Positions 33,950-44,800 of a stretch of 64,000 nucleotides of DNA are shown here, piece after piece (the stretch's first letter is position 1; every line of letters starts with the position of its first letter). Location of the stretch: contig CM072513.1 in NCBI GenBank assembly GCA_036898135.1, forward strand, positions 86,952,008 through 87,016,007, in the 5' to 3' direction. The stretch is from Oncomelania hupensis (Eukaryota > Mollusca > Gastropoda > Littorinimorpha > Pomatiopsidae). Made by a program: the position numbers and the translations under genes. The notes under the pieces are model-generated. The model searched no databases. It saw nothing but the letters and a program-made list of their open reading frames with translations, and was not told where the DNA came from.

Positions 33950-34115
33950 CTTACGTGACTTAGGTACGAGACTTTTGACGACACCGAGGGTTTTCTACGG
34001 GTACTCCGGGTTCCTATCTTCCTTTAATAACGGTATTGGATGCAGTCAAATTAAATTTACAAAGAAAAGAAATTATCTTCGCCTTCTGGAAAAGCGATTT
34101 TTTCAGATCGTCCCG
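33950..34115 (+). mobile_element. SINE family B body
   Basis: ACGTGACTTAGGTACGAGAC and ACCGAGGGTTTTCTACGGG match the body after the tRNA head at 40072. The head itself is missing. Confidence 0.65.
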
Positions 34116-34184
34116 CTTTGAGTTAGCCTGAAGAAAAAAAAACGCTTGATAGCATCCTGTATTGGTTTAATTATTCGTATAATC

Positions 34185-34186
34185 AT

Positions 34187-34228
<42 letters not shown>

Positions 34229-34235
34229 CAGTAGC

Positions 34236-34278
<43 letters not shown>

Positions 34279-34298
34279 CTACTACTACTACTACTAGC
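34185..34298 (+). repeat. (AGT)n then (ACT)n
   Basis: About 30 AGT units with GCAGTAGC breaks, then seven ACT units complementary to them. Confidence 0.94.
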
Positions 34299-34299
34299 A

Positions 34300-34840
34300 G
34301 AAGAAAGCCAATAATGGTATAAAATGTCCAGAATTTCCGCCTTTATTTTTAAAAAGTTTTTTCTCAACGTAAAATGTTATTAAAAACATTGGATACACTT
34401 ATTAGAATTGTCAGTGTACGTAATATAAAATAATCCTAGCTCAAAAATTGAAAGCGTTGAAAATAATGTACTTTATTTCGTTTATAAGTAGATGGTCAAT
34501 TTAGGCAGGTGCATTGCCCATCACACTATCAGCCCCTACTTTATGAGTCGGTGTATACTAGAGACTTCACTGGCTCCCATCAAGGTGAAGCAACACCTGA
34601 CGACCCAAGGCCTAAGCGTGCTAATAGAGCTTGCAACAGGATCAAGGTGAGATACAGGCGGAGTATTAGAGACCCAGGAGCTCTGCTATTGTCTAAATCT
34701 ATAGCATAAGGCCAACAGAGACAGTTTGGACACTCTGTGTGACTAAAATGAGCTCATCGGGGTAGGAGTATGGGCTGAGTATCAAAGACTGTGAGATGGG
34801 AAAAAGACAAAAATTGAAAGAGACGTAAGCATGGAGAGAA
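34300..34840. other. No gene recognised
   Basis: The frame at 34509-34709 has no known motif. Confidence 0.45.
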
Positions 34841-34849
34841 CTTGCCGCG

Positions 34850-35170
34850 CTGTAGGCGTTCTGTATTACAGGGGAGAGGTACAAAACGGCTATCTCAGTC
34901 CGGCGGTAAATACGGACACCGGGCGCGAGCTTATTCCCGCCATTTGTCAAAGATTTGTCCAAATCTTGCTTCAAAACATCTCCTGCCGCTATTTGCACGA
35001 CAGCGGTAAAACAAACATGTCAGCCATTCCTCCAACCAGCCGCCATGTTGGCGGAGGAAGGAGGCGCGTTCCCGGCATCCCTCGGTTAGCTTACAGGCTC
35101 ACTTTGGCGTTTGTTTGGTCGCGGCTTTACCCACAATCGGCATCACCATCCCTGGCGCTTCTCTGAGACT
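34850..35170. promoter_or_regulatory. CpG-rich segment with a YY1-type site
   Basis: It contains CpG-rich blocks (CGGACACCGGGCGCGAGC near 34913) and AGCCGCCATGTTGGCGG near 35038, whose complement CCAACATGGCGGCT fits the YY1 consensus found in many metazoan core promoters. It lies next to a candidate minus-strand first exon (35212-35400). No start site can be fixed. Confidence 0.3.
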
Positions 35171-35211
35171 CGATCTAGACCTTACAAAAGGCTGACATGC
35201 ACCAGTCCTAC

Positions 35212-35386
35212 CTTCGCCTTTTTTGTTTTTGTTTTTGCGAGGTTTTGCGGTGTTCAGTCTCTTCATCGCTGATGCGCGTAAGCTATCCGCAAGTAGATGA
35301 GCGTTCTGTTTAATTTCAACACTCTTCCGCACCGTTTTAACGCGTCGATGTTTAATCGCTGTCCATTCTTGATCAACCCAGTTCAT
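35212..35386 (-). CDS. Candidate coding exon, unrecognised basic protein
   Basis: The minus-strand frame from ATG 35386 reads MNWVDQEWTAIKHRRVKTVR, then KSVEIKQNAHLLADSLRA and a Lys-rich KPRKNKNKKGEG. It reaches a plausible donor GAAG|GTAGGA, with the exon ending at 35212 (58 codons, phase 1). The start has G at -3. The frame stays open past the donor to 35099, so an unspliced 95-residue ORF is the alternative. Composition looks protein-like rather than repeat-like, but I recognise no family. No second exon was identified. Confidence 0.35.
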
Positions 35387-35399
35387 TGCCACTGAAAAA

Positions 35400-36020
35400 C
35401 GCTAAAAGCTGGATCCTTGGACGGCCACGAGTAGCGTTGCGCTTGCTTCTTTTTGGACCTTGAAAATTATAATATTAAATGGACACATTCTAACGGGCTA
35501 CATAATTATATTTCGATGCATCTGTCCATTGCGAACTGTGTGGCTTGATGCATTTCAGAAATGTATAAGAGATAAACTCTATAATCTTCAGAATCTGAAT
35601 AGGAGCTTGCTTTCGATGTAATCGTCATCATGCTCCTCCTACCACTCCTCCTTGTAATCATTATTATTACCACCCAATTCACCATTACCACCATCGTCAT
35701 AATCTCTAGTTCCTCCCTTCCTCTCTCTTGCCTAACGCATCCTCATTCCCCATCCTTTCCTTGCAGTTGCCTCCTCCTCCCCCCACCCTCCACCCCCTTT
35801 TTTTTTTATTGCCACCGCAGCTTGCTGGTCTGTCTTGTTTGAGTGGTGAAGGCGGCGGTTCGCTGGCAAAACCGTTAGAAGCCTCTGCTCATTAGCATTC
35901 CGTAATTGAACTGTCTTTTTTGTTAGCTCAACGGTTTGTGACCATCAACTGCGGCGCGAGCCCACTAAAACTTGGCCTCATTATTTGTTCAGTCCCACCA
36001 ACCTTTCATCGCATCTATCA
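35400..36020. other. No gene recognised
   Basis: Pyrimidine-rich near 35690-35810. No exon or element is recognised. Confidence 0.45.
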
Positions 36021-36022
36021 GT

Positions 36023-36326
36023 CCCGGTGTCACATCCTTCAAGTTCCGGGTCTCCTAGTTTATCCGAGCGCATTTGCGCATGCGCCAGGTCATGTCGGGC
36101 CGGCTTTTTCACGAAGTTCTTAGGCGTCATAACCCTAACCCTAACCCAAACCCTAACCCTAACCCTAAACTCTTAACTCTAACCCAAACTTTAACCCTAA
36201 ACCTTACGAAGACGATGATAGCACTGTGCGCATGCGTCGAACTTTGTAACGCGTCGACCAATCAGAATGCTCCCATTCGCTCCCAGCCAAGCTAAGATAC
36301 TAGGAACTGTGAGGATGTCACACCGG
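36023..36326 (-). mobile_element. Inverted-repeat element with internal telomeric repeats, copy 2
   Basis: This is the reverse orientation of 4522-4790. The ends CCGGTGTCACATCCTTCAAG (36024) and GGAACTGTGAGGATGTCACA (36303) form an inverted repeat with about four mismatches in 24. On the minus strand it shares GATTGGTCGACGCG, TTCGACGCATGCGCACAGTG, the TTAGGG array, TATGACGCCTAAGAAC and GGCGCATGCGCAAATGCG with copy 1. No ORF. Confidence 0.65.
36129..36205 (-). repeat. Interstitial telomere-like (CCCTAA)n
   Basis: About 12 perfect or degenerate CCCTAA units inside the inverted-repeat element. Confidence 0.85.
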
Positions 36327-36447
36327 CAACGGTTTCATTGTCCGGTCAAGATTTGTTCACAGCCTTTTCTCATGTCCGAACAAAGTTTTTTTCATGGTTT
36401 CTTCCAGTCCGACCAAAGTGTTTATTACTCTTTTTATAAATGAAAAA

Positions 36448-36646
36448 TTGAGGGGCCGGGTAGCTCAGTTGGTAAGAGCGTCTTGCTTGTAACCGAAAGG
36501 TCGCTGGTTCGAATCCCGGATTGGTCAACGTGTGATCATATTATTTTCCCCTTTACCAACAACTGGCCCGCTGGTGTCAGTATAAATCGGTCCAGTAGTC
36601 ACCTATATGCAAAAGTGTCGTGTGACTATAATCTACAAACAACACA
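36448..36646 (+). mobile_element. tRNA-Thr-like SINE
   Basis: The head GCCGGGTAGCTCAGTTGGTA has a strong A box, a CTTGTAA anticodon loop (TGT, Thr) and the B box GGTTCGAATCC. The acceptor and T stems are poorly paired, so a working tRNA is unlikely. A unique body of about 115 bp follows. The 12-bp duplication ATAAATGAAAAA (36436-36447 and 36647-36658) shows retroposition. Confidence 0.75.
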
Positions 36647-36797
36647 ATAAATGAAAAAAAAAGTATTTTCTCCGGTCCGATCACGTTTTCATCGAATCGT
36701 TCTTCAATTTGACTAAGAGTATCATTATATTTTTACTTTCAGTCCGAAGAAGTCTTTATTAATTATTAATTATCTTTTTTTGGCGTGATTGTATGTA

Positions 36798-36930
<133 letters not shown>

Positions 36931-37201
36931 ATAAAAGAAAGCATTAAATATAGAATCGAATAAATAAATAAATAAATGAATAAATAAATAAAATTAACAG
37001 CCGAACAAAAGATGAGAAAAAAAATCAACACTTTTAAGACGCAGGGCTGAGGGAAGTGTGTGTGTGTTTGTGTGTGTGTGTGTGTATGTGTGTGTAAAAA
37101 TTAACAAAAAACAACAAAAAAACATAACAGGTCAGCGAGAGCAAAAAATCAACAAAATCGTTAAAAGAATTAATAAACGAGAAAAAAAAAAGAAGAAAAG
37201 A

Positions 37202-37202
<1 letters not shown>

Positions 37203-37278
<76 letters not shown>

Positions 37279-37570
37279 TGGATGCTATTTACGCGCTTTT
37301 CCCCAAATTACCTATCAGTTTTAAAGCGCGGCGATCTGTACCAACATACACGTTAACACACACACACAACCAACCCACATCTTTCACTCAAATATGTGGC
37401 GTAAAAGCATAAAAATCGCTATTAGAAGGCGGAAAGGAAATGGAATTTTAATTTTTGAAATTTTTATATTCATTGTATCCAAAACCAATCTTGAAATGAA
37501 TAAGAAAACCGGAGTGCCCGGAGAAAACCCTCGGTGACCTCAATAGTCTCGTACCTAAGTTCGTACCTTG
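37203..37570 (-). mobile_element. SINE family B, near full length
   Basis: On the minus strand, from 37570: ACTTAGGTACGAGACTATTG, ACCGAGGGTTTTCTCCGG, TTTCCGCCTTCTAATAGCG, ATTTGAGTGAAAGATGTGG, TACAGATCGCCGCGCTTT and AAAAGCGCGTAAATAGCATC, then (ATT)n as tail (37203-37275). It links the 5' module at 21770-22012 and 40072 with the 3' module at 16285 and 19800. The tRNA head is lost at 37570. Confidence 0.78.
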
Positions 37571-39277
37571 CGAGAGAACGAGAGGAAATTAAAGGATGAA
37601 TGAAAGGATAAAATGAGAGAAGAGAGATAAGGAAAGAAAAGGTAAAGAACGAAGAATTACAGGCACACACACACACACACGCACACACACTCTCTTTCTC
37701 TCTCTCACACACAGGCACACGCTCTCAAGGAAAGCAACACTAAATCTTCAAGTTTTTATCATCACGGCATTTGAGTCCTACATCTTATAGCCGATATTCT
37801 GTGAGGTAAAAAAACCTAGGGGAAAAAGACTTCTCGTCTACATTGTACGCATTTTACTATGTCTAACGCACTCAGCTTAACTGAGTACCGAGTCTTACGT
37901 TCTCCTCTCTACAAGTAGAGCCACACGGCGAGTCTGAGGAATGCTGTGTACGCCTAACGTGGACGAATGTGGCTAGGTTATATTCCCAAGGCTAAGCTAA
38001 AGTCTTAACAGCATAACAAATTGCCTTTCGTGTTCCTGTCACAATTATGAGTTTTTACGAGCTTAGGGGGATTTTTGTATACTTGCCATAAGCTTACAAC
38101 GTGAACTAGTCTGCATGTAATTTTGGGTCAGGGTTTGGAAACATTAAAACGGTATTGTTAAAATTATATGGACTACGATATTTTTGGTAGTGCGGTTTTT
38201 GAGTACTGTACACCCGAAACGCAAGTATAACTGCCACGAACATTTTTGTTCTTTCTTCAGAACTCATGCACATAATATGAGTCACGAATATTTATTTTTT
38301 ATCTTCAAATTTGATACATTTAATATGAGCCACCTACATTTTCCCCCTAAATCTCGTGCGCACATTCAATAAATATAGCCTATCTTTTGTGGGCAGTACT
38401 TGACCTGTATTTTAACTTGTCGTGGAACAAGAAGACACACGTAATAAATAATTATAGATCTTAACAACACGGCCCTGTTATAACGCTCGAAATATCGTTC
38501 TAAATTTTAAGTAAATCTTTGCAGTGACTCTAACGTCTTGTCAAAGTGCGCCTGAGGTCGACATTTAAATTTTTTTTTTAAGTCTTGTTCACGCTAAGAT
38601 TATTTTAAGACATGTGTGTACGTGTGTGTGTGTGTGACTGGGTGTGTGTGTGTGGGTGTGTGTGTGTGTGTGTCTTCGAATATTGAATCTCAACTTTGTG
38701 TCCGACCCTTTGAAATTTGTGTTTTCTAGGCTTTTTGGGGCTTTAAAAAAAATCTCCCTTAGAATACCTATTTTTAAGGCGCGAAATAACACGGAGTTAT
38801 CCACCCAACGCTATTAGCGGGCGTTGGAGGGCTTTGCTGTGACTGTCTCTATGCGACTGGTTCTCGGCCTGCTGTATCGGGTGTCGCGTAGTGACTGTTT
38901 AGAAAGGAATTAGCGAGGTGGCGTTATAATGGGACCCACATTCTTTTAAGCCGCGTACACACTTATTTGAGAGCTTTCATCTCGATCATGTGGAATCATA
39001 AACTCTTCTATGATCATACTATCTAGTGTAAATATATTTTGAATGTTTTAATAACTTTTTTTAAATAAAAAAAAAGGGTAAAAATTTCAAACTCACTTTA
39101 ATTCCCGTAATATTCTTTTGGACTTGCGTGAATATAGGCACTTCATGACTTCCTAAAAATAGTTGTCATACATTCGCCAAACGTCAAATCGTGATTTCTT
39201 GTTATATTATGAGGAAACATTTGACTGATTTTTAGAAACGAAAGGAAATCGAATCAGAACTGATTATAATGTAAACT
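37571..39277. other. No gene recognised
   Basis: CA and CT runs at 37662-37715 and GT runs at 38610-38672. Otherwise single-copy-looking AT-rich sequence without coding signal. Confidence 0.45.
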
Positions 39278-39289
39278 TGAAGTGTATGT

Positions 39290-39567
39290 AAAAGGTAAAA
39301 GTTAAAGGTAGTCCCATAGCCTTGCGGCCGTAGGGGAGCGTGATGTTGGAGATCACACTTATCTTGGGCCAGCGTAATGAGGGTGATGCCCATCTCTTTC
39401 CCTCGCTGCTTTACCTTCCCCACCCTTAAGAGAGTAGGTACTCAGTCACAGTTGAGTCAACTGGGGGGCGTTGTTATTTGTCGCTTCACGTTTTGCGGTC
39501 ACCCATCCAAGTGCTAACTTGCGACACGGTAGCGAGTGCTCCAACCTCTGCGCTATCCGACACTCCA
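39290..39567 (-). mobile_element. 5S-like SINE, copy 2
   Basis: Flanked by the 12-bp duplication TGAAGTGTATGT (39278-39289 and 39568-39579). On the minus strand it has the same tRNA-like A box and the box-C-like region (GTTAGCACTTGGATGGGTGA). About 25 bp just upstream of the box-C region are missing relative to the other two copies. The tail is (CTTTAAC/CTTTTAC)-like. Confidence 0.9.
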
Positions 39568-39579
39568 TGAAGTGTATGT

Positions 39580-40070
39580 GCAGAAGTTTAATGTTTCCCT
39601 CTTTTCAACCCACACTCTCCCCACTTCCCTCCGGTCAATACCCTGCATAGTTGCAGCATGTTGTGACGGCCTTAACATTTGAACCTTTTGCAATGTGTGT
39701 GTGTGTTTGTGTGTATGTTAGTTATATCATCAGTGTTATTTAACAATGCATTATTTGCAGTGTTATTATGACAAAGAACGAAATACACTCAAATATTAAA
39801 GATTTATAGAAATTGGTTGCTGATATCTAATACTGTCTGTCGTTCCATTTGTGAGTGTTAAATCGTAGGGTGAACGTGCTATCAGGGCATTAGTATTTGA
39901 ATTAAATTGCCGGTCTCTCTTAGAAATGTATCATGAATTCAGTAATTTAAATCTTCTCTTAACACTAATTATTTTTCCGTTCACCCAGTGACATGAATTA
40001 AACAAATCTGCAAATTTGTAGCTCGTGTGTGTGTGTGTGTACGTACGTGAGAAAGAGATAGAGAGAGTGG
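39580..40070. other. No gene recognised
   Basis: AT-rich; ends in GT and GA runs before the SINE. Confidence 0.45.
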
Positions 40071-40071
40071 C

Positions 40072-40260
40072 CTCGTGGCGCAGTGGATAAGTCGCCGGTT
40101 TCCTATGCCGAAGGTCGCGGGTTCGATTCCCGCATGGGGCGAACGTATGTGACTTAGGTACGAGACTATTGAGGTCACCGAGGGTTTTCTCCGGGCACTC
40201 CGAATTCCTCCCTCCCTTCAATAATGGTACAGGACGCAGTCAATATAAAAATTTTAAAAA
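40072..40260 (+). mobile_element. tRNA-derived SINE family B, head and 5' body
   Basis: The head GTGGCGCAGTGGATAAGTCG (A box) and GTCGCGGGTTCGATTCCCGC (T arm with B box) resembles tRNA-Arg or Met-type genes. The body GTGACTTAGGTACGAGACTA and ACCGAGGGTTTTCTCCGGGC follows directly. A continuous body after the tRNA part makes it a SINE and not a tRNA gene. Confidence 0.85.
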
Positions 40261-40494
40261 TAAAAATTCGATTTTCTTTCCGTCTTCTAATAGCGATCTC
40301 CCTGCCTTTACACCACCTGTTTTCAAAATGGCGCAGCACAACATCCAATCGAAGTGAAGTTGGCTGAAAGTTAAATTAATGTCAATGGCACTGACGACAC
40401 AACAATACTATCAAATATAAATATAGGCTACTAATTCATATCGATTGCACATAAACATAATTCTTCCGTCAAATAACAAGTAGACAATTCTTAC

Positions 40495-40650
40495 CAGACT
40501 GTAAATTACAAAAAATCCTTCTTTGCTATTTCACTATTGAACACATCGCCATTTGCAAATCGAAAACCCACCACTCTGGCCGCCATCTTTTTCTCTTTGC
40601 AAACAACCTTTCGAGACCGCTACAGGGCGCTCTCCGCGAGCATAGGGTTG
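40495..40650 (-). promoter_or_regulatory. Candidate minus-strand first exon with YY1-type start
   Basis: AAAGATGGCGGCCAG, around 40578-40590 on the minus strand, fits the YY1 element that overlaps start codons in many metazoan genes. From that ATG a 26-codon frame (MAARVVGFRFANGDVFNSEI, then AKKDFL) stops at 40506. TCTG|GTAAGAAT follows, with the exon ending at 40495. It could be a 5' UTR exon with a small upstream ORF, or a real start with one base changed. The surroundings up to 40760 are relatively CpG-rich. Confidence 0.3.
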
Positions 40651-41115
40651 CGCAGACTTTCCGCCGAAATAGTTACGTGGCGATCTGTTTAGGCAACTCG
40701 GGATAGGTTGTAGGCGCTGTCCTACATGTCAACGGCAAGGCGACACGTTGTGCAGATCACGTCCAAGGCCAGTTAATAGCACGTGCTTGTTAAGACCGTG
40801 CTAACTGCTGTCACTAATATGCTCACTGCCCACCTTGCCTCTCCTGACCGCTATCGCTCCCTCTTACTAAAACACACATGCGCGGGGGCTTTCCTCTGCT
40901 GTGTGTTTTTCCACCCGTTTTTTTTTTTGTTGTTGCCTAGACTCCCCTACCGTGAATTTGATGATTCCCTGTTTCCATACTAAACAACGACAGGCATGCT
41001 TTTCTCCCATCGCAGGGTATCTGAGTACATAAGACCGCTGACACAGTACTGCGGGTCAGAGCATGAATATATGCATGACCCATGGTCTTAGTTTCCTCAC
41101 TGCTTGACCTTCCCA
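40651..41115. other. No gene recognised
   Basis: No exon or element signal. Confidence 0.45.
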
Positions 41116-41116
41116 G

Positions 41117-41118
<2 letters not shown>

Positions 41119-41200
<82 letters not shown>
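41119..41200 (+). repeat. (GA)n microsatellite
   Basis: About 41 uninterrupted GA units. Confidence 0.97.
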
Positions 41201-41203
<3 letters not shown>

Positions 41204-41261
41204 AGAGAGTATCACAATTGAACGAAAAAGAATGGGTTTATATTTGTATATTTATTTATTC

Positions 41262-41420
41262 GTTCTTATATAGCACCGTTTCAGCTCAAGAGCTGCTCAA
41301 GGCGCTGGCCGATACAGGGTCTAACTCCAGCCGCCCGAGGTGTCCACTTGTAACCTTTGGGCGCATCGTCTGACGACCAGACATTACTGAGCATAATCCT
41401 GGGTGACTGACGGTGCTGTT
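41262..41420 (-). mobile_element. SINE family C tail fragment
   Basis: Minus-strand GTTAGACCCTGTATCGGCC, AGCGCCTTGAGCAGCTCTTG and a TATATAAGAAC end. It includes the CGCCCAAAGGTTAC block shared with 14830. Confidence 0.68.
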
Positions 41421-41674
41421 AGTTCTTGTGCACGATCTGAGATCGCAAATCCAAATAGCCACCGCGATCAGCTTCTCCAGACGGAATACGGTGATCTGAT
41501 TTTGCGGTCATTGTGACGATGTCCAGGAAAACTCAATAATATGACATCTCTTTGCAAAACACTAACCGGTTTGATAAAATACAGCACGTTTTTATTACTC
41601 CCCAAAAAGGGGTTGATTCATCAACATGCCTTGTTGGCAAGGTCGTCCGAGCTGTCCAATTGTATTTATGTTTG

Positions 41675-41850
41675 TTATCGTTCTTATATAGATAGGGCCT
41701 TTCCAGCTCCAGAGCTGCTCAAGGTGCTGGTCGGTTTAGGATCTAACTCAAGCCGCCCGTGGCGCTCACCTGTTGCCTTACCGTAGGCTCATCGTCGGAT
41801 TCCCAGACAACTGAGAACATTCCTGGGCGACTGAAGGTCGGGAAAAAGGA
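41675..41850 (-). mobile_element. SINE family C tail fragment
   Basis: A second minus-strand copy of the same module (GAGTTAGATCCTAAACCGAC, CAGCACCTTGAGCAGCTC, TATATAAGAAC), 250 bp from the previous one. Confidence 0.68.
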
Positions 41851-41870
41851 AATTTTATGCTAGCTGGAGC

Positions 41871-42090
41871 ATCCAACCTTGCAAAGACCATCCTGCAAGG
41901 CACTGTGCAAGGAGGCAGAAGAAGAAGGAGACAGAAAAAGAAATGGAGGTCCACATTCGAGAATGGACGGGCTTGACATTGAGCGAAGCCATGAGGGTTG
42001 CTGAGGACAAAGAAAGATGGAGTACGCTGATTAAACGATCATCTGTGGAGCCCCAGCGACTTTCGAGTTACGGGATAGGATAGGATAGGG
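41871..42090 (+). mobile_element. (GGATA)-tailed LINE, 3' fragment D
   Basis: It matches the last 65 or so codons of copy C, with a frame change at AAATGGAGGTCC, and ends in (GGATA)n. The 6-bp TGGAGC at 41865-41870 and 42091-42096 is a possible short target duplication. Confidence 0.85.
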
Positions 42091-42111
42091 TGGAGCCTAT
42101 TTATGTAGCTA

Positions 42112-42205
42112 ACCAGGCACTTAATCGTCTAGGACATGAGTGTCCTGATCTTTAAAGTCAGTGCTATAGAATGCGTGGATATACAGACTATACCTGATTT
42201 CCCTG
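42112..42205 (-). mobile_element. SINE family C core fragment
   Basis: TCGTCTAGGACATGAGTGTC and CTTTAAAGTCAGTGC resemble the core at 28110-28205 in the same orientation. Confidence 0.5.
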
Positions 42206-42690
42206 GGCATTATCGGTCATGTTATATTTGTCGGCACGCCAAACCTCCAACCAGTTTGAAACCACTGCTTGCAATGTTATCGCTTGACATTCAAAGCTTC
42301 AATTACGTTTGCCGTTGCTTACTTCACTAAACCAACTACTCCCTTCCCCTGCAAGTGTACTGTACAAGTGGCCATTGGATCTTTAATTCCTCGTTATGGG
42401 TAGATTTACCTTAGCGGCTCTGGATAGCGAAACAGGCAGACAGAAGCTTTGCATTCCTCTATTCAACAAACCAATTTAATTCTTTTGAAGATGTCCATTC
42501 CTGTTAGGAAAGGGTGCAAGTTATTCGCCAGCAGCGAGCTTTAAAGCATTCACGTCGGGGCTCCTTGTTTGTCTCCCGACTTTGTTTAAAGGTCGTGCAC
42601 ACGTGACCAGCATCACCTTCCTGATTCTCTGGCCTGGGTTGTCGTTCTTTTCTCCTGTCTCTAATCAGGAGAGAAGGAGCAGGTGCATTG

Positions 42691-42738
<48 letters not shown>

Positions 42739-43155
42739 GGGGGAGAGATAGATAGAGAGAAAACTATATTTGATTTCTGCTATGTTTGTGTGTGAGAGGG
42801 TGATTGGGTTGAGGACGGGCGATAGTGGCTGGGTTGCCGGAGATTACATTTTAAATTCTTGATTTAAAAAAAAAAAATCAGATGTCTCTGTGTGTGTGCG
42901 CGTGTGTGTGTGTGTATGTAGGGAGGTAAGGAGGGGGGGGGAGCGCTGAGGAGATGGAGTGATGGTTGTGTGAAGGGTGGTTGGAAATTTCCATATTAAA
43001 AAAAAGAAAGAAATCAACAGATGATAATTATGTTAAGAAAAATTCGTCCTTAAAATGTCCTGAAAATGTGTTTAATATTTTTTGTGTTATCAAATGTCAT
43101 ACTTATTTTTGAAATTGTAGGCAAGAAAGATTTTGTATAATTCAATTGCATTTAA
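42206..43155. other. No gene; (GA)n and (GT)n runs
   Basis: (GA)n at 42693-42735 and GT-rich runs near 42885-42920. No exon is recognised. Confidence 0.5.
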
Positions 43156-43172
43156 ATTCGTAATGAATTGAA

Positions 43173-43870
<698 letters not shown>

Positions 43871-43874
43871 AAAT

Positions 43875-44800
43875 GTCTGGCTGGGTACCTATCAACCAGT
43901 GTGGCTGGGTACCTATCAACCAGTGTGGCTGGGTACCTATCAACCAGTGTGGCTGGGTACCTATCAACCAGTGTGGCTGGGTACCTACCAGCCAGTGTGG
44001 CTGGGTACCTATCAGCCAGTGTGGCTGGGTACCTATCAACCAGTGTGGCTGGGTACCTATCAACCAGTGTGGCTGGGTACCTATCAACCAGTGTGGCTGG
44101 GTACCTATCAGCCAGTGTGGCTGGGTACCTATCAACCAGTGTGGCTGGGTACCTATCAGCCAGTGTGGCTGGGTACCTATCAACCAGTGTGGCTGTGTAC
44201 CTATCAGCCAGTGTGGCTGGGTACCTATCAACCAGTGTGGCTGTGTACCTATCAACCAGTGTGGCTGGGTACCTATCAACCAGTGTGGCTGGGTACCTAT
44301 TAGCCAGTGTGGCTGGGTACCTATCAACCAGTGTGGCTGTGTACCTATCAACCAGTGTGGCTAGGTACCTATCAACCAGTGTGGCTGGGTACCTATCAAC
44401 CAGTGTGGCTGGGTACCTATCAACCAGTGTGGCTGGGTACCTATCAACCAGTGTGGCTGGACACCTATCAACCAGTGTGGCTGGGTAACTATCAACCAGT
44501 GTGGCTGGGTACCTATCAACCAGTGTGGATGCGTACATGTGAACCAGTGTGGCTGGGTACCTCTCAACCAGTGTGGCTGGGTACCTATCAACCAGTGTGG
44601 CTGGGTACCTATCAACCATTGTGGCTGGACACCTATCAAATAGTGTGGCTGGGTACCTATCAACCAGTGTGGCTGGTACCTATCAACCAGTGTGGCTGGT
44701 ACCTATCAACCAGTGTGGCTGAGTACCTATCAACCAGTGTGGCTGAGTACCTATCAACCAGTGTGGCTGGGTACCTATCAACCAGGGTGGTTGGGTACCA
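43875..44800 (+). repeat. 24-bp minisatellite, about 38 copies
   Basis: The unit is GTGTGGCTGGGTACCTATCA ACCA. Because 24 is divisible by three and stop codons are rare in the unit, both strands carry several long open frames (for example repeats of GWVPINQC and VDRYPATL). Flanking sequences 43835-43875 and 44865-44935 resemble each other (GACTGCAGCTGATAGGACTA and GACTGCAGCTCATGGGACTA), and one more degenerate unit sits at 44918. The array therefore lies inside a larger duplication. Perfect or near-perfect units indicate recent expansion. Confidence 0.96.

Noticed and set aside
34509..34709. 66-residue plus-strand ORF
   Set aside because: Balanced composition but no known motif, no splice or start support and only one short frame.
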